Shown here in pieces: positions 1 to 11,590 of a stretch of DNA of 64,000 nucleotides. Below the pieces are notes generated by a model. It was given only the letters and a program-made list of their open reading frames with translations. It did not search any database and was not told where the DNA came from. This DNA comes from Hofstenia miamia (taxonomy: Eukaryota; Xenacoelomorpha; Acoela). Positions within the stretch are counted from its first letter, which is position 1. Every line of letters begins with the position of its first letter. The DNA is taken from assembly GCA_004352715.1 (NCBI GenBank), contig SCFE01000053.1:2086292-2150291 (forward strand), in the 5' to 3' direction. A program made the position numbers and the translations under genes.

Positions 1-885
1 AATGCATTCCAAGAAGCCAATGTATATTAGAATGAAAAGCAGTGGTACACTTGAGAATTCGACGAAGTAGTAACCTGCTTTATTTGGGAAGAAATGTATT
101 AAGCATGCCATTACAGTATAAACAAGTGCCATAATGCTTTGAACTATGATCCAAGCAAATCCCTGGTAGAAGGAAGACACTCCTTGGAAAGTAAAAAAAT
201 CGGTTACTCTAAGCGTGTAGTCAACTCTCTTCTCATTTAAAATGAATATAAAAAATATCAAATAGAGAACATTCATATAAAGAACTGTTAACCCAAAGCA
301 GATTGCAGCTGGACCTTCATTTAGATTAAGTTCGTGATCCTCTAATGCGATTTTATGCTCAAGTATACCATTCACATTCATTAGTGATTTTAAAAAATTG
401 GTTGTAACCAGCATGTACTTGGCTAAGTAGAAGTAGTTATTAGGGTCACTAGTACTGAGATAGCCTGTTGGAAATAATTGTATAGGAATATTCGCTGTAT
501 CATCATATGGATAAATAAGTTGAATTTGAGATTCCGTGAATGTTTCATTGAAATCTTTGATTACAACATACATTGTATGATTTAAATAATTTCCTATTCT
601 ATTAGTAAGTACGATGCTATCTGCATCGACAAAATTTCCAAATTTCATTCTAACAGTATCATTTCTTATGACGTATACTGTTTCTGGTTGTGAATAGGCA
701 TCCAAGTATGACGATGGTGCACTCGGTGAAATGTCCAAGCGTGTGTAATTGAAAATTGAAATTCCTCCAAAGATAATCAAAAGAATAATAGGAATGACAT
801 AAGTCGCAGCTATTCGACGTAATTGATTAAAAAAATGGTACCAAAGTAAAGCTCCAATCACATGAATAAATGTTGTTATAGACAT
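1..885 (-). CDS. ABCA-family transporter, copy A, N-terminal part (runs off left edge)
   Basis: An open frame from an ATG at 885-883 runs without a stop to base 1, giving 295 codons. It is the N-terminal half of transmembrane domain 1 of an ABCA-type lipid exporter. A hydrophobic segment lies at about residues 26-46, then a large extracellular loop (about 47-190), then further membrane segments. The first 45 residues (for example RRIAATYVIP) and the stretch after residue 200 (RVTDFFTFQGVS, HFFPNKAGYY, YIGFLECI) match copies B and C closely, while the extracellular loop between them is strongly diverged. The start was chosen because the ATG context and upstream leader match the other two copies. 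No intron is visible. The nucleotide-binding domains would lie outside the window, so it is unknown whether the gene is complete. The family exports or flips lipids across membranes; the substrate here is unknown. Confidence 0.9.
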   Translation of the reverse strand, partial: MSITTFIHVIGALLWYHFFNQLRRIAATYVIPIILLIIFGGISIFNYTRLDISPSAPSSYLDAYSQPETVYVIRNDTVRMKFGNFVDADSIVLTNRIGNYLNHTMYVVIKDFNETFTESQIQLIYPYDDTANIPIQLFPTGYLSTSDPNNYFYLAKYMLVTTNFLKSLMNVNGILEHKIALEDHELNLNEGPAAICFGLTVLYMNVLYLIFFIFILNEKRVDYTLRVTDFFTFQGVSSFYQGFAWIIVQSIMALVYTVMACLIHFFPNKAGYYFVEFSSVPLLFILIYIGFLECI

Positions 886-915
886 GATAATCTAAATTTA
901 TATCTCATATATTTC
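886..915 (-). promoter_or_regulatory. 5' leader of ABCA copy A, conserved with copies B and C
   Basis: Read on the minus strand, the bases before the ATG include gagatataaatttagatt, which resembles the leaders of copies B and C. The shared features are an AT-rich gata/gagat block followed by tttag a few bases before the start codon. The tttag looks like a 3' splice acceptor, so a short 5'UTR intron or a trans-splice site is possible. A core promoter role is the alternative. Confidence 0.4.
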
Positions 916-2160
916 TTTTCTAAAGCTTTATCTATAAACATTTAAATGGATAAACGAGTTCAACCTTAAACAGCCTTGGGATTTTTTGAAAAATGATCCT
1001 TTACAAAAACTTTAAACGCTTATAGCTCCAAAACATAATAGAGGAGAGACCCTTCTTTCTTTTTCGCTCTAAATCCTCGGGTTGGTCCTGTCCCATCGAG
1101 ACGTGCCGTTGTGCGAAATATTCGGTCGTAGGGGCCTTCAGTCCCGCGAGGTCTGACATTACGCACGGCACGCGTAAATGGCTTCGTACACATCAAGAAA
1201 CAGTCAAAGTTTTTTGTTGCCTCCATGGGCTCAAAACTTCTTAAATACATGAACACTAGGCATAGAGAGAATTTAAATCTTTTCAAAAAATTGAAATTTT
1301 CAAAGAAAACGTGTTAATCTTTTTAACAACCTCGGGCACAGCAATATGCTTTACTAGAAATTTTCAACATTGCATTAAAGTATGTTCCCAATGGACTTCC
1401 CAATGCCCCAAGATTTTCAAATTTAGAAATGAGCTTAGAGAAAATTTTTTGTAAATGTTGAAAAAAAGTTTCTCCTTTAAAAAGGATGCTAGGCTGTTTA
1501 AGATTAAGCAGGAAGATATAATTTTCTGACGTAGATGGCCTAGAACTCCACTGCATGAATGAAAAACGAAATTGTAGCTGGCCTAACAACTAATGAATTA
1601 AATAAGCAGAAATATGTTCTATAGGTTAGTGAAATCTTAATTAAAAGAATTTCATAAATTTAGTTTGGAAAACTTTGAAATATATTTTCCTTCTTATACA
1701 AGTATGACTTTAGTATTCTGCTAATCAGTGAAGCCTTTTGAACCTAAATAATTCTAAATTGCTAAATTAGACATAATAATTAATTGTTTAAGTTCCTGAA
1801 GACCAATCTGGTCAAAAGTCAATTTCAATTTAGTCTAGAAATTTTAAAGAACTCCGTGAAGAGAAAATTTATATGTGCACAACAACATGACACATTTGTT
1901 TATGATGAATGAATATCAAAGTTTTCACATTTTAGCTACCAAATAATTAATAATTCTTATATTAGTTAGCTAAGAAACCGAAATCGCGTTTTTACGAGGT
2001 AAAAAAACTGAAACCAAGCTCTTTTTTTGAAACCACCAAGCATTACTTCTGGTTTCCACTTTAGATTTGCTAAACTTTGAATCTTCAATTAGATAAGGAA
2101 ATATCTGTACATGTAGATAATGTACGCAATTTTTTTGATACAACAAAATTATCTTTCTCA
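916..2160. other. non-coding stretch with a GC-richer patch
   Basis: No supportable gene. Bases 1021-1230 are clearly GC-richer than their surroundings and carry a short minus-strand open frame with no recognisable motif. This may be an old repeat fragment. The rest is AT-rich sequence with frequent stops. Confidence 0.3.
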
Positions 2161-2164
2161 ATCA

Positions 2165-2167
<3 letters not shown>

Positions 2168-2200
<33 letters not shown>

Positions 2201-2828
2201 NNNNNNNNNNNNNNNNNNNNNNNNNNNNNNNNNNNNNNNNNNNNNNNNNNNNNNNNNNNNNNNNNNNNNNNNNNNNNNNNNNNNNNNNNNNNNNNNNNNN
2301 NNNNNNNNNNNNNNNNNNNNNNNNNNNNNNNNNNNNNNNNNNNNNNNNNNNNNNNNNNNNNNNNNNNNNNNNNNNNNNNNNNNNNNNNNNNNNNNNNNNN
2401 NNNNNNNNNNNNNNNNNNNNNNNNNNNNNNNNNNNNNNNNNNNNNNNNNNNNNNNNNNNNNNNNNNNNNNNNNNNNNNNNNNNNNNNNNNNNNNNNNNNN
2501 NNNNNNNNNNNNNNNNNNNNNNNNNNNNNNNNNNNNNNNNNNNNNNNNNNNNNNNNNNNNNNNNNNNNNNNNNNNNNNNNNNNNNNNNNNNNNNNNNNNN
2601 NNNNNNNNNNNNNNNNNNNNNNNNNNNNNNNNNNNNNNNNNNNNNNNNNNNNNNNNNNNNNNNNNNNNNNNNNNNNNNNNNNNNNNNNNNNNNNNNNNNN
2701 NNNNNNNNNNNNNNNNNNNNNNNNNNNNNNNNNNNNNNNNNNNNNNNNNNNNNNNNNNNNNNNNNNNNNNNNNNNNNNNNNNNNNNNNNNNNNNNNNNNN
2801 NNNNNNNNNNNNNNNNNNNNNNNNNNNN

Positions 2829-2857
<29 letters not shown>
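2168..2857. repeat. (TA)n microsatellite broken by a 628-base assembly gap
   Basis: A perfect TA dinucleotide tract flanks both sides of an N run (2201-2828). The gap is probably unresolved TA sequence or sequence next to it. Confidence 0.9.
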
Positions 2858-2860
<3 letters not shown>

Positions 2861-3384
2861 AGCATCAGTTGTGAAACTCATCCAGTTTCTTGGAATCAAT
2901 CAGACCTTAATAAACCTTTGGGCCAAACCTCCTGTCTCAAGATGAAAAGACGATGACGTCACGAAATTTAAGCTTAAATTATTATAAATTGTTACAGTAG
3001 TTCTGCTACCTGAAATTTTGTCAATCATTCTTCACATTTATTTTTTAACTCCTAAAGTAAGACCTAACGGTATGCATTAGTTTTATTAAATCGTTTTGAT
3101 TTGGTCTAAATCAGTTGCTTTCATTTTCTCTCTTATTTAGTTACCGATAATCCGTTTGTCTATCGAGGAAAAGCTAGTAATACATCTGAGGCAGCACAAG
3201 TGCATCAGCCCTGTGACACCCGTCAGCTTTTCCATGATCTAACTATAAAGGCATTCATTCTCGCAGTAGTTTTAGTAAACTGTTAATTTACTTTATTTCA
3301 ATGGCTGTTAGACATGGCGGCAGTGAAAGCCAAATTATGTGTAAGCTAAACTGTTTCTATTTGCGGTACTTTTGCGTCATCTCG
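2858..3384. other. non-coding stretch
   Basis: AT-rich sequence between two gapped TA tracts. No gene or repeat with recognisable ends was seen. Confidence 0.3.
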
Positions 3385-3433
3385 CCCTTAACCCTAACCC
3401 AAACCATATCCTAAACCATAACCCTAACTCACA
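3385..3433 (+). repeat. degenerate CCCTAA-like repeat
   Basis: Several imperfect CCCTAA/CCTAAAC units occur in about 50 bases, immediately next to a TA tract. It resembles a short interstitial telomere-like repeat but is very short and impure. Confidence 0.4.
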
Positions 3434-3436
3434 GAG

Positions 3437-3473
<37 letters not shown>

Positions 3474-3954
3474 NNNNNNNNNNNNNNNNNNNNNNNNNNN
3501 NNNNNNNNNNNNNNNNNNNNNNNNNNNNNNNNNNNNNNNNNNNNNNNNNNNNNNNNNNNNNNNNNNNNNNNNNNNNNNNNNNNNNNNNNNNNNNNNNNNN
3601 NNNNNNNNNNNNNNNNNNNNNNNNNNNNNNNNNNNNNNNNNNNNNNNNNNNNNNNNNNNNNNNNNNNNNNNNNNNNNNNNNNNNNNNNNNNNNNNNNNNN
3701 NNNNNNNNNNNNNNNNNNNNNNNNNNNNNNNNNNNNNNNNNNNNNNNNNNNNNNNNNNNNNNNNNNNNNNNNNNNNNNNNNNNNNNNNNNNNNNNNNNNN
3801 NNNNNNNNNNNNNNNNNNNNNNNNNNNNNNNNNNNNNNNNNNNNNNNNNNNNNNNNNNNNNNNNNNNNNNNNNNNNNNNNNNNNNNNNNNNNNNNNNNNN
3901 NNNNNNNNNNNNNNNNNNNNNNNNNNNNATATATATATATATATATATATATAT
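3437..3954. repeat. (TA)n microsatellite broken by a 455-base gap
   Basis: TA dinucleotides border the N run 3474-3928 on both sides. Confidence 0.9.
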
Positions 3955-4287
3955 CGTCTTCGTGATTTTAGAAATACAATTTTTATAAAGCAAGCATTAA
4001 TGAAAATGAACGCAGTCTATCTAAATTCAATGAAAGAAATGTATCTAATATTACACAAAATGGACTAGAATAAGATAAGAAATTTAGAACTTTAGGAATG
4101 ATTTTATCTCTTAAATTTGATTATTTTTTCATATATTGCTATTCCATAATTTGAAAGCAAAATGTAGATTGGGACTAGAATGACAACAAGGAGGAATTCT
4201 TGCAGCCTTTGCCACAATTTCAGTTGTTTTGTAACACTGCAATAATTGTAGTCAATTAATTTTGAAAATCAAAAATAGAATTTCTTA
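3955..4287. other. non-coding stretch
   Basis: AT-rich sequence with no gene, repeat or terminal repeat that could be supported. Confidence 0.3.
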
Positions 4288-4391
4288 ACCGGATTTTAAC
4301 CTGATTAACCGGCTCCTGCAGATTATCCGGCATTAACCAGACCGGTTTAACCGGATTTAACTTGACCGGATTAACCGGACCGGATCCAGCA

Positions 4392-4393
<2 letters not shown>
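4288..4393. mobile_element. hAT-like element fragment with AACCGG subterminal repeats
   Basis: About eight imperfect copies of a ttaaccgga-type motif are packed into 100 bases. They end at tccagcacta, whose reverse complement TAGTGCTGGA has the form of a hAT terminal repeat. The other end was not found. The 3' neighbour is a TA tract, which may be the insertion site. The layout (short terminal repeat followed by CCGG-type repeats) resembles the two complete hAT MITEs in this window. Confidence 0.45.
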
Positions 4394-4424
<31 letters not shown>

Positions 4425-4600
4425 NNNNNNNNNNNNNNNNNNNNNNNNNNNNNNNNNNNNNNNNNNNNNNNNNNNNNNNNNNNNNNNNNNNNNNNNNNNN
4501 NNNNNNNNNNNNNNNNNNNNNNNNNNNNNNNNNNNNNNNNNNNNNNNNNNNNNNNNNNNNNNNNNNNNNNNNNNNNNNNNNNNNNNNNNNNNNNNNNNAG

Positions 4601-4634
<34 letters not shown>
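4393..4634. repeat. (TA)n microsatellite broken by a 174-base gap
   Basis: TA tract on both sides of N run 4425-4598, with a short GA stretch at the right-hand edge. Confidence 0.9.
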
Positions 4635-4638
<4 letters not shown>

Positions 4639-6875
4639 CACTCTAATTAGGCATTGTTTGTAACTATTTGTAGCCAGCCCAGGTAATGTGGGGATGGGGC
4701 ACAAAAAATGTTTTTTATCATTATTTGTGAGAAATGAATTATCAAAAGTAATTCATATTCAAAATTTTTTGATAAAAATTTTAATTTGCAATGTTCTAAT
4801 AAGTAGCTGATTATTCCCTCCAGCCCCCTTCCCCCTGGTAACTACACCATTGATATGATTACCTAAATATCTCAAGTGTGAAGTATGAAATCTATCCATT
4901 ACATTATTGAAGAATGCTGAAACAAAAAATTCATTATTTGTGTAGATGTCGTAATGGAAATTTGTGAAAAGATTGATTATTTAAGATATATATATATATG
5001 AAATGATGGTAAGACAAACAATGGAAATACTTTTTAAAGACACATTAACTGCTTAATTTATTCAGTTTCATGAAGTCGTTTCTGCCAATAGGACATTAGG
5101 AAGTAAAGAATTTTGACTACTAACCATAAAAGGAACAATTTGCCACTATAAGCTTAAAATGCTTGATACATACAGTTATTATAATTCAATTTTAAATGGC
5201 AAAAACAAAATTGCATTCAAATTATCAACACATTATTTTATCACATTAGTTCATTAACAAATTATTGGCAAATAAACCAATTGCAATCTAACTTGAATTT
5301 CAACATGACGTCAATTTATGTCATGATTTTTTTGGCTTGAAAAATTTTGAGAAAAAAATATTTAAGCTTTCAAAAATGTGTAAAATACCTTCTCCCAGTT
5401 ATAAGATATAAATAACGATGGTTAAAAATCAAAGAGAATGCTGCCAAATCTTTTCAAAATATTTGCATATATTTTCGGCTTTTCCTGTGATAATAAGTAG
5501 AAGGGCTTAATTTTGATTACTGGTTTTGTGAAATTAACATAGATATCTCTAATAGAGGATTCATTTGCAAAAAATCGTTGAAGGCAACCTAATCCAATTT
5601 ATCATAAACTCTACCATAACTTAATATACAAACAACAAATAATTTGATAAAATGTATTTTTTCCTTAAGCAGATCTAATTCCTCCTAATAAATATATATT
5701 ATTCTTCTTATTTAAAATACTGTAGATAAAAGTTGCAAGTACGTTTCTTCGTTAATACTGAAATTGAGTTTAAAAATGATATATCGATAAGGGTTTGCAT
5801 GCATATTTTTATGAAGAAATTGGCTGGATTGCATAAGAAAATTGATTTTTGCTTACAATAGCAGAAGAGTTTTTTTAGGAAATTATAAAAGTTGAAATAA
5901 TTGTGATAGAAATTGTGTCATAAATACAATAATAGACGTTTATTTAAAACTAATTAAAATTTTGAATTCATGCGGTGCTTTATCCCTAGATCTAAGATAT
6001 TTTTATATTAATATAATAATTATAAGGAAACTAGAGAGATGATAACTGAATTTAAAATTTAAAGTGAAGTGCTTTTATAAGTAATGTGAAATCCTTTACA
6101 GAAGACATATTTTGTAATCAAAATCTCGTTTTTGAAAATCGTTTCATATATTTAGGCAAAACACTATCTTAAAATGTCATTGGATGCTATTTCTTGAAAA
6201 TTATTACCTTATTGCGTGAACAGCGTTGCTTAATAAACCAATTATGTGCCAATTTTCGGAACAAGACTCGTTACTATCTGGCAAATATGTGATTTCATGA
6301 ATGATTTCAATGGTACTTTGAATCACACTAAATTCGTTCAATTATATCGTGATTATATATATGTCAAAATATAACCAAAATATTTAGTAATTATAATACT
6401 GATTTTTCCATGAAACACATCTAGAACACTTCAATTCAACTTTTGTAGGGCCGTGGAAGCTATGTTTATCGAGAACATTTTACATTGTAGCATATAAATA
6501 AGCCTATGTATAATTAGTTACAATGCATACTTACTTATATTAAGTTATTATAGAATTTATAGAATTTTAAATTCCCACCCCAGATAATCAAAACTTAACT
6601 TAGTTTTCTTTAATTGCATATTTTCATATATCCAATATTAAAAAGAATTGCCTTCCAAAATGTTGCGTTGTGGAATATTAATCAAGGAATTTCTTATATT
6701 TCAATCTTTAGATTCTAAGGACACAAATTGCTAGCGAGTAAAGAAGCGTATTTTAATTACTTAAATAACAAAGTTCTTAAAGAATTTGATGTTTTCATTC
6801 AGAAAAGAACTTTCAGATTGAAGTAGCATAATCTTTATACATATATCAGTACATATGTTAAAGTGTTTTTTTAGT
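4635..6875. other. non-coding AT-rich stretch
   Basis: About 2.2 kb with stops in all frames. Only short TA tracts (near 4986 and 6353) were seen. No transposon ends or coding similarity were noticed. Confidence 0.4.
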
Positions 6876-8570
6876 TCATCGAAATGCTCAAAAGACATTC
6901 ACAGTTTTTCGCACAATTCTGGAAGAAAAGCACCCATCTGGCGCTCCAATTTCTGATGCTTATACAATCGATGTCCCACTATTTATAGCATCAAAGATTA
7001 ATCTTCTAAATTGTCCAGGGAGTTTACCTAATTATTCTGCTGCTGGTGTTTCCAAGCTCTAAGCATATCATGTTTTGAATGCTTTTCAATGTCCTTCACC
7101 AGGATTTGAAGATAATGCCATTCAATCAGCCCTAGAAGTTATAAACCTGCTGATTTGGGATAATACTTCACAGGAAGTGGCGCCTCACTTGTGTGGTACT
7201 AGCCTTTTGTACCTAAGAAGACAGATGGTCTAGGACCTATCTCAGCTGGCGCAGTTCTTCGCATACTAGTCGCAAAATGTCTATCCCACTGTCCAATTCC
7301 AAGGGAGCTTCTCTTCTGCAAGTGGGTTTGGCATTCTCGTTGGAGGTGAGGCTCACTCTCTGAATGGTCTAATTTCAAGACTCCCTTCCAATACGGACCC
7401 TGCTTTCCCTTAGGTTGACATCAAGAACGCTTTCAATAGCATAGTTTGCTCAACTATTCTGGAACAAGTCAAAATAAAATTTCCTAACTTCTACTGTGAA
7501 TACATTTTTCTTACAGCAAGCCGTCATTGTGAAACTTAGTAGAATTTAATTCCTTCGACATGTGGTGTTCAAAAAGGAGATCATTTAGCTGTTATTTGCC
7601 ACTACAATCCATTTCACAATTCAAGCCTTGGGAGAGGCATTTCCTTTCTTTACTTGCAACATTTGGTACCTTAATGATAGCATCCTTTCGGGACCCGTTC
7701 ACAATATAGTTGATGCATTGAGTTACCTCATTGAATCTATTGCGGGAATCGGATTGTATATAAACACTGGCAAATGTGAAATTTGGTCTCCGAACTGTTC
7801 AGTAAACATAAGTTGTCTAACAAAAGATATCAAAGTTAAGGAAACTTGTCTAGTCAACGTAGGGTTTTTAATAAGCACTTATTCTAATTTTATCAATACT
7901 TTTTCACTAGAAGGTCGAAAATCAAATGCAATCATAGAAAATATTCTCAAGTTTGAGGATCCGCAATTAGAATTGTAATTAATTCGGATTTGGGCGGCTC
8001 TCTCACAAATTTCAGTTCAATTTATGGGAATGAAGTTTGTCTTTGTTGAAGAGATATACACTAGGGAGTGACAATATGAGGGAAACATGGGCTCATACCC
8101 GACCCGATCGGAATATGTACTTCCCGAACCCGACCCGAAAATTTAATACCCGAACTCGGCCCGACCCGAAATGTTTATTTGAATCAAATGATCATTAACA
8201 TTAATCATTTTCTGATAGTGAAACAGCACTCATTTGTATTACTTAGCGTCTTGGATCAAATTATGCAATGATTAACATTAGTATTTTTTAGTAATAAATC
8301 TAATCTTCGTACCCGAATCTGACCCGACCCGGTCCAACTATTTGATACCTCAATCCAACACGATCTGAAACCCGAAATCGGGTACCCGATGTCATTCTCT
8401 AGTATACACCAGCACTTGCTAATGTTTTGCGTCCGTGTTCAGTTCTGATTATGGGTAAAATTCCCATTTGCTTATTGGATTACTCAGTAGCGTCGAATAC
8501 TAGTGACTCATTAGTAATGAGTGTAGTCGATGTGTTTGATTGCTTTGCAACCTGTTCAATTTCTGTAGAA
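6876..8570 (+). pseudogene. non-LTR retrotransposon reverse transcriptase remnant (broken)
   Basis: From about 6876 one frame with several stops reads like a LINE polymerase: ILEEKHPSGAP, EVINLLIWDN, EVAPHLCGTSL, then HSLNGLISRLPSNTDPAFP followed by VDIKNAFNSIV. The last carries the first catalytic aspartate region of the palm. A second segment (7628-7978) holds the WYLxD box as WYLND, in which the usual second aspartate has become asparagine, followed by GLYINTGKCEIW. Stops and frameshifts separate the segments, and a hAT MITE (8062-8401) splits the 3' part. An open frame resumes after it to about 8566. The clade is uncertain; the spacing and wording resemble the polymerases often annotated as R2- or type-1-like in arthropods. 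Clearly dead. Confidence 0.7.
8062..8401. mobile_element. non-autonomous hAT MITE, 340 bp, with 8-bp target duplications
   Basis: The left end reads TAGGGAGTGACA (8062-8073). The right end is tgtcattctcta (8390-8401), whose reverse complement TAGAGAATGACA matches at 10 of 12 positions. The flanks atatacac (8054-8061) and gtatacac (8402-8409) agree at 7 of 8 bases, as expected for the 8-bp hAT duplication. The interior near both ends carries many CCCGACCCG/CCCGAA motifs, plausible transposase-binding subterminal repeats. It has no coding capacity and is inserted in the reverse-transcriptase remnant. Confidence 0.85.
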
Positions 8571-8604
8571 TCCGGTTATGTATGACCTTAGAAGGACGAG
8601 GAAC

Positions 8605-10206
8605 CTAAGAGCAGACGATTTCCGAAACCTTAGTTGCTAGTTTATCCAGCTCTGTCAACTGGCAACCCACAACTGACATTGAAGCATGCACAATCTCTCT
8701 TTCAATATACACTTGATAGGTTTTCCTTAAATTTTTACTACTATATCCCACTTTCTTCAAATAGCTTAAGAATAGTAATCTACTCAACATTTAAAGTGAG
8801 GCAGTTATCAATCACTATTCCAAAAAGCTTAATCACTTTTACCCTTTTGATTTGACCAGATTCATAAACCAATAGCTCAGGATCAGGCTTTGAATAGGCA
8901 GTATTGATGAAAATTTCTTCCTTCAATCTTCTGCCAATTGATGTCCATGTTGTTTTCATTTACATGCTGCACTACATTATTGAGCTCACTCTGTGTTTTT
9001 TCGTTTACAACCACTATAGTCAGGTCATTAGCGAATTTGATATAAAAAATTTCCTAAATGAATTGGATTTAAATCACTCGTCATAATGGGAAACAGCCTC
9101 GGTCCATTGACTGTTCCTTCAGGAATACCCCTATTCTTCTGTAAATAATCGGAGAACTCATCTGCCAGTTCATTCTTTATAACTACATCTTCCAAGAAGC
9201 AGGAAGCTTTTATGCCATCCCATCGTATCGCTGAACACTTCAACTTTTGACATTTTTTCAAGTAGTTTATAATGATTTACTTTGTTAAAAGTTTTTGAGT
9301 AGTCTATGCGTATTACTGAAATTACAGAAACTAAGGCATCATCTATGGAGTAGCCACTGGTATGCGCGCATTGATCAGCTCCAAACACCTCTTGTATTGC
9401 GTTTCCTTGCAAGTAAATAACGTACTTCTCTAAATATTTAGACGGATCTTCTGTTATGGTAGTCAGCCTGAGTTCGTTTAACTCATTTAACACATTCTTC
9501 TTGGGCAGTGGTCTGATACTAACTTTCTTCAACAATACCGGGAATCGTTGCTGCTTAAAACCTTGTCTCCAGATCATAGAGATAGGTAGTGCCAAACTCA
9601 GGCATGAAGTTTCCAAAACCAGCCGGGATATATGCCTGCAGATTTCTTTGGATTCACTTTACTTAGAAAATTATAAGGATCAAAACTCTCCTGGCAATTT
9701 TGAGTTTGGAAAGAGCATAATACTAGTAATACTACTCAAGTCTCTAGTCTCTTCCGTTGTACAATTTTTGGCAAAATATCTATTTATCTCTCGAATTTTA
9801 ACAGCAACTTCGTCATACTTTTGCTGCACTGCAATCTATTCTATCCATAAGACACATATTCTCCTTTTTTGATTAATTTGTTCAGTTCTCTCACTTTTTA
9901 AAAATTTTGACGTCTTGGCGCATTATGTTTCCGAATCATCATCCCTTTTTCTTTAACAGTCACCCATATTGGATCCTTGGATGATATCGTCACAACTCGT
10001 TTCGGGTATAGGTTATATGCAATATCAATCATTTGATAAACAACTGCAGTCAACTCGTCAACATCACTACATTTCTCCCTTAAACACCAATTTATATTTA
10101 ATAAGAACTGTTCCACTCTCTTATAATGCTTCTGCCGACAATCAATTCTCACAAATTGGCGTAATATCTTCCCTCTCCGACAACTGTTGCAGTAAACCAT
10201 AATCAT
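8605..10206 (-). pseudogene. LINE (CR1/jockey-like) ORF2 remnant: linker, reverse transcriptase and C-terminal part
   Basis: Read on the minus strand, the order is right for a LINE ORF2. At 10206-9898 is the endonuclease-to-polymerase linker (DELTAVVYQMIDIAYNLYPK, then SSKDPIWVTVKEKGMMIRKH). At 9616-9170 are the finger and palm (SIRPLPKK, then TSGYSIDDALVSVISVI, then DYSKTFNKVNHYKLLEKM, with the first catalytic aspartate). At 9160-9030 is GIPEGTVNGPRLFPIMTSDL, and then a degraded YADD-type region. At 8790-8605 is a C-terminal block RLLFLSYLKKVGYSSKNL typical of the family. Several frame changes and stops break it. No target duplication or poly-A tail was found. It faces the unrelated plus-strand polymerase remnant next to it. 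Confidence 0.75.
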
Positions 10207-11092
10207 GAAGATTCCAGTTTTTCTTAATCTAATATTTGTGTCTGTTTTGATAATGATTCTATTCTTTTTATAATTATTGAATTATTGTACATTTAATTTT
10301 ACATAATGAATTTTATAACTAGTTTATACATATATTATTAATCATTTCAATGTAGATTGTGTAAATTTCTTGATGGCTTTGTAATTTTATATTTAATTAA
10401 ATACATTTTATTACATAAAAAAATTAAACGAATTAGCTCTTGGGGCTGTTCAAGCAGTAATGGAATTTCATTTTCACTGTTAATATGAATGCCACTAAGC
10501 GAAAAGGTCAATTTTTATATTGAAATAGTCAATTTTGATTCTTTGGTCGGCCAACAATACTACAGAAATAAATTCTGAGAAATTAGTTTTTTGATATGTT
10601 ACCCAAAACCATTCGGAACTTCAAAAGGTAAAATCACCTTTACATGTACATATAATAGAAATCATGAAATGCTGTTTCTCTATGAAAGTGCGTATATAGT
10701 AAACGTTATATTGATTTAGATTTGGTAGACTGCAATCAACAAATATTGACGTAGTTGAGAAAATAGTTCCATTAACAAATAAGAAACTATAATTTGCGCT
10801 AAGTGGTAACGGAATTTCAACTGTTCATCAAGCCCTGTAACTGACATGATCTACTTTTTACTAATTTTGTACATTTATTATATATCATTGTATTTTTGTT
10901 GAGCATAATTAGCTTTTTAGGTACATATTTTTATGTACAGAAGTACATAAAAAAATACATATATTAAATAGACATTTGACGCCTTTTTAATGAGAACATA
11001 ATTTGTTACATTATAAATCCGCCAATATTTACATAAATTGATTTAACTTAGTAGTTAGCAATGCCTCTCTATTAGTCCCCCACACTCCTTCA
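10207..11092. other. non-coding AT-rich stretch
   Basis: No gene or repeat with recognisable ends; low-complexity AT sequence with many stops. Confidence 0.4.
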
Positions 11093-11590
11093 GTGGCTAA
11101 TGTAGATAATACTAATAATACCCTAGCTTTGCTTAGCAATGAGTCAGTAGTAAATTTGGCAGGGTTAATACAAAAGCTGTTAATCTCTAAATCATTTAGG
11201 CTCATTCAATTAATGACAGACGTCAGATTTTATTCAATGTCTATGATGTGTCATCTGAAACATGCGAATATGCAGCCCTATAATATGTAAGAGTATTGGC
11301 CACAAGTGTAGCTGATTTGAAGCTTGGAAGCTATGGAGCAATCCCTATACCAATGGAGGGAAGTCTTTATATTGTGTATTATATAACTACACTGCGTAGT
11401 ATCAATTGCAACAGAACTCTTGCCAATATCCTGAGAAATACTGGAAGTTCAGCTTTTCAATGGAGATACCGAAGAGAATGTTAGTAGCCAAGAAGCATTA
11501 AGAACCTGCTTTGGTATGTCCCGAGCTGCAGGTCAACGTCGCATAGATTGCAATATACATTTTGATTCACTGATTCTTCGTGTGTCATGA
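11093..11590 (+). pseudogene. unrecognised broken coding remnant
   Basis: Two short consecutive open frames (11093-11290 and 11296-11484) are followed, in another frame, by a stop-free stretch reading SQEALRTCFGMSRAAGQRR (about 11490-11550). The less AT-biased wording suggests decayed coding sequence, probably of a transposon, but no motif allowed a family call. Host exon origin is not excluded. Confidence 0.2.

Noticed and set aside
1020-1589. Two 88-codon minus-strand frames right of ABCA copy A
   Set aside because: No motif, and the second is plain AT-rich sequence; they do not look like a gene for a host protein.
2158-4704. Long open frames made of YIYIYI residues and unknown residues across the gapped TA tracts
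   Set aside because: They are translations of TA microsatellites and N runs, not genes. The same applies to 35907-36501 and 43698-44786.
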